Assembly (NCBI GenBank): GCA_025201805.1
Contig: MU619321.1
Coordinates: 75,633 to 103,132, forward strand
From: Parasitella parasitica
Lineage: Eukaryota; Mucoromycota; Mucoromycetes; Mucorales; Mucoraceae
Reading direction: 5' to 3'
Length of the DNA stretch: 27,500 nt
Part shown: positions 1-11,483 of the stretch, in pieces
Layout: every line of letters starts with the position of its first letter
Position numbering within the stretch: position 1 is the stretch's first letter
The notes under the pieces: generated by a model
Seen by the model: the letters and a program-made list of their open reading frames with translations, nothing else
Database searches by the model: none
What the model was told of the DNA's origin: nothing
Program-made: the position numbers and the translations under genes

Positions 1-534
1 AAAAACTGTATTATATAAAATGTATTAGAACCATATAGAATGTGTATTGTGTAGTATAGTAATATATTACGGTCAAAAGAATAAATATAAACCATGTGTT
101 TAAGGATAAAATTATGCATAGTTTTGATACAGAAAAAAAACCCTTTTTCCAAAATGGCTTGTTGCCTTGTACAAAACACATGCTTTTGCATGCTGACAAA
201 AGCGAGATTTTCAAGGGGAGAGTGAGACAAGCTCCCTCTCTTCTCTAGCACACCTCCTTTATCAATTTATGTTTATATTAATTTCTCTGGGGGTTAAGGG
301 GCTCGCTGCACACTCTAAAAAAAGCAAATACACAACTGCAAATTCTGTTTCTGATGGCCAATATTTTTATTAATGGAAAATATTACAAAGAAAGCAATTA
401 TTGTAAATTGTACAGGCATTAAGTGGTATATAGCATAAGTATCATATAGAACGAAGGGGAAGGAAATGCGTGAGAAGAGTCTAGTGTGTCAGTGTATTAT
501 GTGGTGTTTTGTTTGTATTCAGTACAGATTAAAT
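1..534. other. 3' flank of the WOPR gene, no gene seen
   Basis: This AT-rich stretch lies downstream of the minus-strand WOPR gene and probably holds its 3' untranslated region. The reading frames here are short and have the low-complexity look of AT-rich non-coding DNA. I recognise no gene, RNA or repeat. Confidence 0.5.
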
Positions 535-1395
535 TTACAAACGAAGTAAGCTTTGAAGGGCGCCCAACTGTCGCTGATCTTCAGAGGAAGGAATCTTTTC
601 CCAGGCAATGTCTTGAGCTGGGAGGCCTACAGTGCAGCTAGTGGCGATCATTGGCGACAGGTTACTTGGATAAGATGAGACAGAGGAATACATAGAGTGC
701 GGCGAAGGTAACACATCCGTCATCATGGCATCATCATCGCATGTACTGGGAGACGAAGACGACAAAGAGGGTGGCAGAGAGGGAGAGAGCGAGGGCGAGT
801 CGAAGCTATTGTTGATCGATGAGATGGTGGACATGCAAGGGCTGGAAGGCAAGGCAGAGTCTCTCATGTTGTGAATTGTGGCAGAATGGCCGCCGCTCGT
901 ATCTAAAGGATTTAATTCAGGATATAATCCCTTGGGTACACTGATAGTACTCATAGCAGGGTCTGTAGCAGGCTGATTCAGACGGCCAGCTAATACATCC
1001 GATTTTGAATAATAAGAAATCAGGTGCAGTTTTTGATTAGTGGCAGTGCAGATGGAGAAGCTTTGCTTGATGAGGCCATCTGGTTTATATGAACAGGCAG
1101 CAGACGACTTTGCCGCATTTATGCTTGAAGGACGGCGGGGTCTGCGCTTTGTATCCAATTCACGGTAAGTCAAAAAGCTGCCTAATACACGGCTAGGGGA
1201 CCAGGTGCGGCCGTCAGTCCAACGACGCATTCCAGCTTCTCTTTCGTCCCAGGCAAAGACGGAGCCTGATCGAATTTGAATTCTTTCTTTTGAGGACAAT
1301 CTGCGCTGGACTCTGACAAGCTGATTTCTTCTACATGCCTCAAACACCAACAAAGCATCTTGAGGGGTTTTAATGTACCCAATGTAAGTTTCCAT
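535..1395 (-). CDS. WOPR-domain (Gti1/Pac2/Wor1 family) transcription factor
   Basis: A single-exon 286-residue protein. Residues 2-80 match the N-terminal half of the WOPR DNA-binding fold: it opens TYIGYIKTPQDAL, then has the family signature SGSVFAWDEREAGMRRWTDG (residues 43-62) followed by RTWSPSR. The second half of the domain is at about 104-142 (KQSFSI, then LHLISYYSKSDVLAGRL). A basic linker with RRPRRPS (85-90) joins them. The C-terminal part is rich in Ser and Pro (about 185-250) and looks disordered, as is usual for this family. Known members (Wor1, Ryp1, Sge1, Gti1, Pac2) act in the nucleus as regulators of morphology, virulence or gluconate uptake; which role applies here cannot be told. 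The ATG begins the domain almost at once, and no intron is needed. A 1.8-kb gene-free region lies upstream, typical of a strongly regulated gene. Confidence 0.92.
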   Translation of the reverse strand: METYIGYIKTPQDALLVFEACRRNQLVRVQRRLSSKERIQIRSGSVFAWDEREAGMRRWTDGRTWSPSRVLGSFLTYRELDTKRRPRRPSSINAAKSSAACSYKPDGLIKQSFSICTATNQKLHLISYYSKSDVLAGRLNQPATDPAMSTISVPKGLYPELNPLDTSGGHSATIHNMRDSALPSSPCMSTISSINNSFDSPSLSPSLPPSLSSSSPSTCDDDAMMTDVLPSPHSMYSSVSSYPSNLSPMIATSCTVGLPAQDIAWEKIPSSEDQRQLGALQSLLRL

Positions 1396-3200
1396 GGTCT
1401 AAAATGTGAAAAATGAAATAAGTAAAATAAATAAAATAAAAAAAAAAGATAAAAGGAAATGAGGAAACAAAGGAAAAGCTGCGAAAAATGGACCCAATTT
1501 ATAATTGCAGCTTTTTAAACTTTTTATGATCAGCAAATTATGTCATGTAAGCGCGAAAAAAGAATTATCAATTTGTGCTGTTTCATGCAAAAATAGAAGG
1601 GGCAAATAATGCATTCTTTGGGGGGAGTTATAGACTAAATTATCAACAGGAAAGACTAAAAAAAGAAGGGAGTTTACTTGTCGACTTTTTTAAACCTGGA
1701 TCGGGAGATATCGAGATATCTTTATGTCATGATACACAGTCAGTGGATGTGGTTTGTATTACACTGGCGAAGCTCCAGTCTAGACCTGTCGCATACAGAG
1801 GCTACATGCTGCTCTCTTTATCATGTCGTTTTCGCTGCTGGCACACTGCGGTTGATGAGAGATTACTCTGGTGTCTTAAAATGCTTCGCAACTAAAGAAA
1901 AAGAATGAACCCCCCTCATAGTTTTGGCGGGAATTATTACTCCTAAAAGTCTCTTTTATTTATTGTATGACTGACTCCCTATTTTGTTTTCTCAATTAGA
2001 TTGATCGTAATAATATTCAACTTATAAAGAATGATCATTCTCCTTGTGCATAATTCAGTGTCTATTATAACACAACAGAACGGAATGTCTAAACCTTTTG
2101 TGAAATGTTAAAATGATGTTGCTAACGTCAGAATCCGTTCTTTTAAGCTTTTTCAGGATATTTCCACCCAAGGAATGTCTTGATTCAACGCATGTTTATT
2201 TGCCCATGTGCATGCTGTATTACTCTGTACGGTAGTTACCATGGAATATTGCGAGATTGAGTCAGCCCAAGCCTCGTAGGAAACAACAACCATCTGCTAC
2301 CTTTGCAGTCGTTAAATGGCGCTCCTGGGAAGCGATATGCTCAATAGATTCAACTGTACTATATTAATCGGAGCCTTTCTTCTTGTTTTTCTTTGTGGAG
2401 AGTGCGCATAAATGATTATTTCAAATAAAACTCAAGATATATCATATAGATACGTTAGTCCCTCCTTCTCGCCTTAACCTACCCTACCCCCCACTGATAA
2501 TGGAATATCAGGTTACTAAATTTTCCCATTCAACCGAATCCAGGACATGTTATCATTAGAGCTCAATTGGAATCCAAACAACAAAAAAGAATCGCTTTAC
2601 AATATTGTGGCATCAGAATGAGATCATTTGCATGTTGTGTTTGTGACAGGGTCAACCTTGCTCGCCATTTTCTTTGTTGTTTTGTGTATGTGTGATACGC
2701 TAAAAAAGCATAACTGATTTAAGCTTTGTTTCTGTTTCTTTCTATTTTTTTTTTCTCAGCTTTTGTGTAATGTAACCCAGTGTTTAAATTTTTTTTTTCT
2801 TTAATTTTTTTGGTTTTTTTTTTGGCTATTCCTTGCAAGAGCCAAATAATATGATTACATATGTTTTGTGCTTGGAAAAAAAACACCTAGTCAATTTAAA
2901 ATGAGTTGCTTAATGAAATGTTTAATGCCAAATAGTTGGAATTACCATAATGTGCATTCAATTAAAAATAAGCATTAGAATGCCGATATTAGAATAAAGA
3001 TTATCATCAGTGCCTCGATTCTCAGAAATTATATAGAACTTTGTTTAAATCAAGGCGGCCCTATTCGTTATTTGAGAGAATGAACCAAGAAACCAACATT
3101 TCTTGATATCGGAAATGAGTCCAAAAGGTTCAAGCAGATAGAAGCGATTGCAATTTAATTTAAACAAATTTATTTGAATATACAGTTACAGATTTTTCTC
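1396..3200. other. gene-free region between WOPR and PP2C genes
   Basis: About 1.8 kb without a supported gene. It should contain the WOPR promoter (left end, minus strand) and the 3' end of the PP2C transcript (right end). A 106-codon frame at 1575-1895 resembles nothing I know. The stretch 2740-2825 holds several T-runs of 7-10. Nothing else stands out. Confidence 0.5.
1498..1503 (-). promoter_or_regulatory. possible TATA box of the WOPR gene
   Basis: TATAAA on the minus strand, about 100 bp upstream of the WOPR ATG, in an A-rich leader. The position is plausible, but the background is AT-rich, so chance occurrence is likely enough to keep confidence low. Confidence 0.3.
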
Positions 3201-4658
3201 TCATTCCTTGGGTGGCGATGTCGTTGTCGCTGTCGTTGTTGTGGGTGGACCAGGTGGTGTTAGTTTGGATGGTGTTGAATCAGGGATATTATTAATATTC
3301 GTAGCATCGGTAACATTGGTAGATGCAGTCTTGTAACTGCTGTTGTCAGTGGCCTTCTTTTTCATCCATTGGTACCATTCTTCTTCTGTTCGCCCATTAA
3401 GAATAGCAACGATGATAACAGACATGTTGTCATAGCCAAGTCCATTTGTTGTTTGATCATCAGCTAAACAATTATCCATGATACTTTCACAAATTTCCTT
3501 GAGTGTCTTGTCTTCTGCAATTTTTGAACGCACGTAGTCAACAACATCTTGATTGGACATGCAATCCCAAATACCTACAGCTCTTGTTATACATTTATAT
3601 TTTCTCGAACTGTTTTGTGTGCCTTACCATCACAAGCCAAAACTAAAAACTCGTCATTGTTTGTGATTTCACGATCAGTAATATCAGGATCACCTATCGC
3701 ATTTTCCATTCTTAATACCAATGGTGCTTTCAATCATGTAAACTTACATGTTACTGCTTGTTTCTCGGGTGGGAGCTGCTCATTTTGCTTGAATTCGAAA
3801 TCGCCGATTGCGCGAGAAAGAGCCAAGTTGCCTTTGTGTAAGTCAATTAACGTGTACATAGCAAAAGAATAAAATAAAATATGTAACTACACACCATTAA
3901 CGCGGCCAAACTCAACAAAACCACCCGCCTTGGTGATTCTTTCCATTTCTACATTGCCAGTGGGCTTGTGGTCTTCTGAAAGTGGCTTCGCAACCCCATT
4001 AATACTGATAATACATCGAGAATCACCAGCATTGGCCTAAAATAATGGTCAATCATTATTGAATCTCTGATGATGACAAACTTACAACAAAAATGTGGTT
4101 ATCATCAGTAAGAAGAGCAACGACAGCTGTGCATCCAGAAGGATCATAGGCAAAATTTGGATCTGCACAGAAAGCAATGAGATAAAAGTCCACACTACGA
4201 AAAAAAAAAAAATCATTACCGTTGGTCAAGCAATTGTCCAGTTCCAAAAACGCTTCCTTCAAGGCTTTCCCGTACTCCTTGCTTTCAAAATGCTTGTTCT
4301 CAGCAACCTTTTCATGTAGTTTCTGACCAGTATACTGCGCAATGGTAGATCCTTATCGTAAACAAGATGAACCTCTTTTTAATTCATTGATATCACGTTT
4401 TGTCGTTTTCCCCAGTACAAACCTCCATGACCATCAAAAACACCAAAGAAACTAGCATCTGTATCCCTGAGCTTCAAGAGAGTAGTGTGGGCATCCTCCA
4501 TGGCTGCATTAACACAAGACGTTAGTGATGCTCACCTCGCAACATACAAACTTACTTAATCTCCAGCCTTGCATTTGAGAGCAACCATAAAAGTATTTAC
4601 TACCGGCTTCAAAAGTTGTAATTTTTTCGATGTTCGGTTCAGATAGTGTTTGCCCCAT
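3201..4658 (-). CDS. PP2C-type Ser/Thr protein phosphatase, Ptc2/Ptc3-like
   Basis: Eight exons on the minus strand (4556-4658, 4423-4503, 4220-4351, 4086-4162, 3895-4036, 3748-3831, 3628-3693, 3201-3574) join in frame to 352 residues. The start MGQTLSEP is the typical N-terminus of the Ptc2/Ptc3 group. Metal-binding PP2C motifs are all present: MEDAH (36-40), VFDGHGG (56-62), SGCTA (114-118), SRAIGD (184-189), ACDGIWD (226-232) and the late [10 protein letters not shown] (275-284). It is a Mg/Mn-dependent phosphatase. Relatives in yeasts switch off stress MAP kinases and checkpoint kinases, so a role in ending stress signals is likely by homology. The C-terminal tail (after about 300) is rich in Thr and Pro and probably disordered. 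Introns are short with GT and AG ends. Confidence 0.95.
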
Positions 4659-5372
4659 TGTCTAGTAAAGAAAAGGCCATCTTCAGTTATTAATACTAGA
4701 AATTAAATTAAAGCTTACAAAAAGTATACGTGTATATTGGAAAAAGGAAAAAAAATAAAATAATAATCAAGGAATGCGTGTTCCCTATTGCCAGCGCACA
4801 AAAAATAATGCTGATAGCAAGATTTCATTCGTGACGCCCTCACGTGAAAAGATCATTCACTCTTGTTTTAAAGTAACGTTTGCAAATCTTTGTATTCAGC
4901 AAAGTGACAGATCTAGACTTTCTGAAATAGGGGCTCAAACAGAGAATTAAACTTTTACCATCACATGCTCTCCTCGAGTGCAATTAGATCTTGATTTCTA
5001 CCATTTCATGATAACAACGGGCCCCTTTAGCAATCGACACCAAAAGGAGAACATTAATAAATGCTCGATCACTGTGCCTTGTTTAGTTTAACTGAAAAGA
5101 CAATTACGACTTTTACATGTCCCTTTGAGTTATTTTATGCAAAGATGCCATCTACAATGAAAGATCAATGTGTATCTTGACGCGCAAAATAATACACCAG
5201 TGTTGTCTTTATCCCTGGATTTTAGTTTGTTCAAAGAGTACAAAACAGCTGAAAGTCAAGGGAAACTGACAGAGATAGCTATTAAATAGCATCAAACAAT
5301 CAAAAAAAGACTGTGGGATTCTTGGATACAATATTTATATGGCTTACGAGACGATGAATGACCTTTTCTGCC

Positions 5373-5394
5373 TTTTTTTTTTTTTAAAAAAAAA
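5373..5394. repeat. T13-A9 homopolymer palindrome
   Basis: Thirteen T followed directly by nine A. It can form a simple hairpin or a nucleosome-poor stretch. It lies in an AT-rich gap, and no function can be assigned. Confidence 0.8.
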
Positions 5395-6195
5395 GTAACT
5401 TTTAAAATCAGAGCGTGCGACAGTTGAGCATGCCAGCTTTATGAATCTGCTATGGTTATAAAACCAAAAAGCAGGAAAATTCAGTGCCAATATATGAGCA
5501 GATCTCCAAGTGTATTGGAACAGATTCATGGATTGTTGAGTTTTAATCTAGTAGTTGTTTGCTGTTATAACTCGCATTTAGCTGTTTATTTTAGAACACG
5601 TCCATCAGGTTCACCGATAATTAATCTTCTGCGTAATTGACACAGTTTTAGATGCATTTTATATTCTTTCCCCTCTTCTCCTCGCGCTATTATCTTAGAT
5701 TTATTTTATCCTTTTCTTTTCAGTATAATTATCCTTATCCATATTTTCACATTGTTGAGCACCGCTTCTGATGGTCTGTAAGTCCATCTTTACGTGCAAC
5801 AAATAAAACTCATTTAAAAAAAAAAATTTTTAGCTGTTTTTTTCACATTTGACAAATACGCACGTGTATATTTGAAATACTCAAATCAGGACTTTTGCTG
5901 GTAATTCCACAAAACTTAAACTTCAATATTATGGGTGGGTGGAGGGGGCATATTATTGTTGAATTGTTTGGTACCGTTGTCAGCAGTATAGTTGGTGATC
6001 TATCATTGACTAGGGATTTAAGCAAAAGGCTATATTGTATTACACCTGGTATAATCAGGTTGTGGTAGAAGGAAATGCTTCTAAATATCAGTATTGTCAT
6101 ATATAAAGTACTAAATAAACAATAAAACCTTCACAGTTGTTCTGGTAGGTATTCATAATTACTATTGTTGGCTTCTTTTACTTTCAATCTTCATA

Positions 6196-6576
6196 TTAAA
6201 TCATGAACGAGTAAATTACTGTTGGATCCAAATCACTATTTATAAAAATGAACAAAGCAGAACTATGTGTTTTTATCTTCTGTTTTGAATTTTTGACCAA
6301 AGCTTCGTTGTTTTTAATCAAGTCCACAGTTACTTCAGGAAGTGGGTTTAATGGTTCAATTATAGCTTGTCCTGCTACACAACACATTCGAAATCTGGAT
6401 GTTAACATATTGGAGCTAACCTCTATTCCATGGAAGCGTGACATAGTAGAATTTGAAACAGTAGGTTGATTCACACTTATATTGATTGCGTTCATAATGC
6501 CACTCAATCTGTATGTGCTCTTCCAGTATGTCCTTGTCTTCCACATGAACGGCATTGTTGTATCCATAGAATACAA
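6196..6576 (-). mobile_element. probable relic of a Helitron helicase-like protein
   Basis: A 126-codon frame on the minus strand. Its middle reads SRFRMCCVAGQAIIEPLNPL, followed by PEVTVDLI, then KNSKQKIKTHSSALFIFINS. This order (Phe, Cys-Cys, Gly, a Pro-rich segment, then a KN-x2-K-x-I-x3-SSA-x2-F element) resembles the segment just before the Helitron-like N domain of fungal Rep/helicase proteins. The surrounding frame shows none of the rest of the protein intact. A weaker continuation may lie downstream on the minus strand near 6050-6090 (IFRSISFYH, compared with the FR-x5-YH element of the family). If correct, this is a dead fragment, without Rep catalytic histidines or helicase motifs. 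An alternative is a chance open frame. Confidence 0.5.
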
Positions 6577-7105
6577 TAAGATCCGCCATCATGGCAACCT
6601 TTCCTGAATTGGATCAAACGTTATAATATTATTTTGACAATTACATGTCAAATCTGATCTGATTGTATTTATGGATTGGTTCATATAAATTTAGTCAAAA
6701 TTATTAGACAACTTCGTTTCAATCAATAAAATTTTCAGTTTTGCATGTTGTAAGAATTATAATCTTTATTGCACAGTTAAAAGTAATAATATTCTGTCCT
6801 TATACAAGTTTTGCTAAAACTTTGTTGCCTTCTAGATAGTCTAAAAACCAGCTTTAGTTATGGAAACAGAGCCACAAGGAAGTTGCTCAAAAAAATCATT
6901 TACAGCTCAATATAACTTGATTTGAAGCATTAGATTTGCTTCTGGTAACAGTTTTTTTTTTTGTTTCAAACTAGAACGTTTGGTGGATGACTGTAACCTT
7001 TGGTGTAATAAGCAATCGGGCAACTCCGCAAGGCTTGTGGTAATAAATTGTTTCCAACTGTTTGCTTTGCCTCACTCTTCTTTCGTTTTTAAAACAACAA
7101 CAAAA

Positions 7106-9680
7106 ATGATTGGGATAGACGAGATTCTTAAAAAACGTATTACGAAATCGACAACAACAACAAAAAACAAAAAAAACTAAAAATCTTATATCTATACAAA
7201 TATAGGTTTTTTGGAATTAATCAAGACTGTAAACCCTACAGGTAGATGGAAGCTGGTTGTGGTCGATAGCCTCTCTTCGAAAATACTAAACTCTGCATGT
7301 AAAATGTATGATATCCTGGAGGAGAACGTAAGATTCATATATCCACTAGGATTCAGGAACGTGTTTATTAAAATATTTGTTGCTAGGTTACTTGTAATGA
7401 TGACTGTAGCAACCGTATAAATACTTGCTAATTAGTATAAATCTATAGTGGTAGAAAATATTGAGAAACCAAGACAGCCGTATCCTAGTTATGAAGCTAT
7501 TTATATTTTAACACCCTGTATTGAGTCGTGTTCCCGTCTAGTGGACGACTTTTCACGTAAAGAAGGAAAAATGTACGCTGCAGCTCATGTTCATTTTATC
7601 AATGGTAACATCAAGCAAAAATTTATAATTGCTTTAAAGTTAATTATATAATAATAGCTCTGGACAACAAGACTTTCAATGACTTTACCCGCCTTTTGAA
7701 CGCAGCTAATGCAGCCAATGACATAAGAAGTTTAAAAGAAATGTATGTCGACTTTTTGGGTAAGATGATAAATGTATTAAATAACTAAAAATTATTAAAT
7801 TGATAATTGCTCTAGTTAGAGAAAACTGCGTCTATACACTAGACGACCAAAGGAAGTTTCCCGGATTATTTGCATTTGATACAAGCCCAGAAAAAATCAA
7901 ACTCCAGCTCGATGATATTGCTAAACAGGTACACAGTGACGAAAAAGACAATACTTGGACTAAGCCCAACAGCTAAAATATTTGATAGCTTTTATGTGTT
8001 TGTGTTACTATTGGTGAAAGTCCTTTAATTAGATATCATCGTCCTTTGGATATTAAGGGGATTATTAATCGAAGGATTCCAGAGGAATTAGCAAAGCTTG
8101 TTCAAACTGAATTAGACAATTTTTGCGCCACCAATCCTGAGTTTCCTGTAAGTTGAATTGACCTAACAAAAAATTGTTACTGAAAGCTTATGCTTATGTT
8201 ATTATACGATAGCCTCCTAGAGATCCTCCACTTCCTAGCGGTACATTGATAATTCTTGATCGCACTATTGATCCAATTTCACCGTTTTTACATGAATTCA
8301 CCTATCAAGCAATGATTGCTGATTTGTTAGAAGTTGAAGAAATTCCAGCAGGTCTCAAATATGAATACCAGTATACACAAGAAGATGGTACCACCAAAGA
8401 TCAGGAAGTTACTCTTGTAGAGCAAGATCCTCTTTATACCAATATCCGCAACATGCACATTGCTAATACTACAGAAAAACTAATTAATGATTTCAATGCA
8501 TTCATCAACGAAAACAAGATTTCTAGCACTGGAGGACCTGCTACTGCAGTTAGTTTAAACGATATGAAGAATATGATCAGTAGTTTGCCGCAATTCCAAG
8601 AAATGAAGACTCGATTTTCAGCGCACATGACCATTGCTGGTGAATGTATGGAGGAGTTTACTAACCAGAATCTCGAAGAAATCGGCTTATTGGAACAGGA
8701 AATGGCCTGTGGAGAAACCCCTGAGGGAGAGAAGCCCAAGAACTTGGTTGAATCACTAATTACCATTTTGGATGACCCATCAACTACTGAGATGATCAAA
8801 GCTCGATTAATTTTACTTTGGATAGCAACATCTGACACCGTTGATCCCAATAACTTGGAACAGTTACTTTCGGTTGCTCGTTTAAATCAAACATACAAGG
8901 ATGCAATTGAAAATATCAAGTTATTAGGTGTTCAGCTGTCAAAATCAGCTACTCTACAAGGAAGGAAAATGAAGAAAAGCTTGAAAAAGAAGGTTAATCC
9001 TCAACAAGAAGTGCCATTTGATTTATCTCGCTATGTTCCGGTTGTTAAACGTATTATGGAAGGCCATATCGATGGTAACATTGATAAAAGCTTATTTCCA
9101 AATAATATCCGTGATGTCAAGCAACATCATACCAGAAAAGACACAACCGAAACGGCGAAAGAAGCTCCCAAATTAAGAGTTTATAAAACTCAATGGCATA
9201 AGAAATCAACAGGTGCCAATGTAGGTCACATTTATATTGGAATAAGCTAACTGCTGAATATATCCTAAATCTGTAAATAGGCTGTTATCAAGCCGCCTTC
9301 TGGACCACCTATCATCATGTTTATCGTAGGAGGCATGACATACTCTGAAATCCGGTCCGCTTATGAGATTGCAGAAACATTTGATCGAGAAGTTTATATT
9401 GGTATTAACCTTCAAACTTTTGTTATCTGATATAAAACTAATACCATGTTCAGGCTCAACACATATTATTACACCAGACAAGTTTGTAAAGGACATTAGT
9501 ACATTACACAAGGGAGCATCAGTGCAAACAAGTATTATTCCACCCTATGAAGGCTCAGTTCACAAGTCAAATGTCAATACCTCAAACACACACAAAACAC
9601 TTCCCCCTCGAACAACTTCCGCCAATGCAAATGCAAGTAATAATTCATCTAAAGGGCATAAAATATTAAGTAAATGGTAA
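7106..9680 (+). CDS. Sec1/Munc18 (SM) family protein, Sec1-like
   Basis: Nine exons (7106-7136, 7206-7327, 7436-7604, 7658-7759, 7816-7928, 7989-8147, 8213-9220, 9281-9401, 9454-9680) give 683 residues in one frame. Family hallmarks in order: a WKLVVVDSLSSKIL strand near the N-terminus, YPSYEAIYILTP, the LIRYHRP segment, LIILDRTIDPISPFLHEFTY with QAMIADLL after it, the long helical middle, PPIIMFIVGGMTYSEIRSAY, and GSTHIITPDKFV near the end. SM proteins bind syntaxin-type SNAREs and promote membrane fusion; the best match is the Sec1 branch, acting in exocytosis at the plasma membrane. The exon 3 start is decided by frame: only the AG at 7434-7435 keeps the protein open, whereas the AG pairs at 7447 and 7453 would shift it. 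A Ser/Thr/Asn-rich tail of about 50 residues ends the protein. Exon 1 is short (10 codons), so the exact start is less sure. Confidence 0.93.
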
Positions 9681-10007
9681 TATGTGGGGCTAATGTTTTC
9701 TACTTTGAGCTTGATTAGCATAATATCATATAACCAGAAACATAAATTAAGTAAAGAACGGATCTCACTGTAATTTGTATGTTGAAAAAAAACTCAAAGA
9801 TACCATTGTTACACTGTGTGCTTTCTTGGCTTCTTAAAAAAATCATAAAAGGCATTTTATAAGGGTTCTGATTTAAGCGGAAATTGTGACCCTTTTCAAG
9901 CCAAAAACCTGCAATAGGTGCGGCCGCGGGCTTCAAGATTCTTTATATTTTTACTTTTTTCTTTCTTTCATTTTTTTTTTTTCCAAACTAATTTTACACT
10001 TGAAAAA
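9681..10007. other. Sec1 3' region and E1-beta promoter
   Basis: A 327-bp gap between two plus-strand genes. The first half is AT-rich and probably the Sec1 3' end. The second half holds a GC-rich block with a perfect GCGGCCGC (9920-9927) and then a pyrimidine-rich leader of T and C runs (9941-9983) leading to the E1-beta start. Confidence 0.6.
9918..9931 (+). promoter_or_regulatory. GC-rich element upstream of E1-beta
   Basis: A GC block containing the palindrome GCGGCCGC about 88 bp upstream of the ATG, standing out sharply in AT-rich DNA. A related GCGGCCGA lies about 99 bp upstream of the other mitochondrial-protein gene in the window. Function as a factor-binding site is inferred. Confidence 0.4.
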
Positions 10008-11483
10008 ATGACTTTCCTTGCAACTCTTAACCGTATGGCTCCTAATGCCATGAAACGTGCAGCTGCTGTTTCAATGAAGCCTACCTCTGTTGCTCTGTCA
10101 CAAAAACGATTCAACTCATCTTCCGGAACTGAGGTTTGATTTACGAATTTAGTTCTTTTAAATCATTTTCTAATTTTTCTCAAATAGATGACCGTTCGCG
10201 AGGCTTTGAACCAAGCTATCGAGGAAGAAATGATCAAGGATGATAAAGTTTATATTCTCGGTGAAGAGGTTGCTCAATATAATGGCGCTTACAAGGTACA
10301 TTTAAAAAATCAAAACAAGATCGCGTATAGTTTGTTAGGGGTGAAGGGGGTGTTTTTAGTGTCGTAATGATGGGATATTCCGGGAAAATAGGACAAAAGA
10401 TTGGGGTAGAATCGGGTTCTGTCGAGGGGAAACATAATCGGAGTTTAAATATATAATGCCCCGCAATTTTATCACTTAGGTTACCAAAGGTTTGTTAGAC
10501 AAGTTTGGCCCCAAGCGTGTTATCGATACCCCCATTACTGAAATGGGTTTCGCTGGTATTGCTGTTGGTTCTGCTTTTAGTGGTTTAAAGCCTATTTGTG
10601 AATTTATGACCTTCAACTTTGCTATGCAGGTAAAAAAAAAAAAAAATATGGGGAAGCAATTTTTTTTACTCATTTATCCAATTGAATAGGCTATTGATCA
10701 AATTGTGAACTCTGCTGCTAAAACCCATTATATGTCCGGTGGTATTGTAAAGTGTCCTATCGTTTTCCGTGGCCCTAACGGTGCCGCTGCTGGTGTTGGT
10801 GCTCAACATTCCCAAGATTTCTCTGCTTGGTATGGCTCTGTTCCTGGTCTCAAGGTTGTTTCTCCATGGAATTCTGAAGATGCTAAGGGTTTGTTGAAGG
10901 CAGCTATTCGTGACCCTAATCCTGTTGTAGTTCTCGAAAATGAACTTGAATATGGTACCTCTTATCCTATGTCTGCTGAAGCCCTCAAAGATGATTTTGT
11001 TATCCCTATTGGTAAGGCCAAGATTGAGCGTGAGGGTAAGGACATCACCATTGTCTCTCATTCAAGAACTGTTGGTTTTGCTATGAAGGCCGCTGATCTT
11101 TTAGCCAAAAACGGTATCTCTGCTGAAGTCATTAACCTCAGATCTATTAAGCCTCTCGATACTGAGACCATCTTCAACTCCATCAAGAAAACTAACCACA
11201 TTATTTCTGTTGAAAATGCTTGGGCTGCCTTCGGTGTTGGGTCTGAGATCTCTGCTCAAATCATGGAAAGTAAGTTACGAAAATATTCGGTTGAGCAAAT
11301 GGGGATGTTGATGTTTTTCAATTAGGCGATGCTTTCTGGCATTTGGATGCTCCTATGAGTCGTGTTACTGGCGCTGATGTTCCTACTCCTTATGCTGCTA
11401 ACCTTGAAGCTCTTGCTTTCCCTGACGAGAATGTCATTGCTAAGGCTGCTAGAGATAACTTGGACAGAAAAGTTGGTTTCTAA
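10008..11483 (+). CDS. PDB1: pyruvate dehydrogenase E1 component subunit beta, mitochondrial
   Basis: Five exons (10008-10133, 10188-10295, 10480-10629, 10690-11269, 11326-11483) join to 373 residues, normal for the family. The subunit pairs with E1-alpha; the tetramer uses thiamine diphosphate to decarboxylate pyruvate in the mitochondrial matrix and feed acetyl groups to E2. The first 42 residues are rich in Arg, Lys, Ala and Ser with few acids: a typical mitochondrial presequence. The mature part starts [15 protein letters not shown] and runs through [58 protein letters not shown]-type ENELEYG and the C-terminal domain ending [16 protein letters not shown]. Exon 1 ends exactly at the presequence boundary. 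Intron 2 (10296-10479, 184 bp) is three times longer than the others and rich in G-runs. An AATAAA lies about 114 bp past the stop. Confidence 0.97.

Larger units (their letters stand above)
4659..7105. other. intergenic region between divergent PP2C and Sec1 genes
   Basis: A 2.4-kb gap between divergently transcribed genes. It must contain both promoters, at its ends. Inside lie a T13A9 tract (5373-5394) and a probable transposon relic (about 6196-6576, perhaps reaching 5850), listed separately. I see no intact gene in the rest. Confidence 0.5.

Noticed and set aside
1575-1908. Overlapping plus-strand frames of 106 and 76 codons upstream of the WOPR gene
   Set aside because: No family resemblance, two overlapping frames of similar length and no splice or promoter context. 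Taken as chance.
2476-2493. CCTACCCTACCCCCC as a telomere-like repeat
   Set aside because: Only two or three units and not tandem beyond that; surrounded by ordinary intergenic DNA.
8434-8850. 138-codon frame antisense to Sec1
   Set aside because: It is the mirror of a long, well-supported coding exon and has no features of its own.
10666-11061. 131-codon frame antisense to E1-beta
   Set aside because: Shadow of exon 4 of E1-beta; composition is explained by the sense codons.
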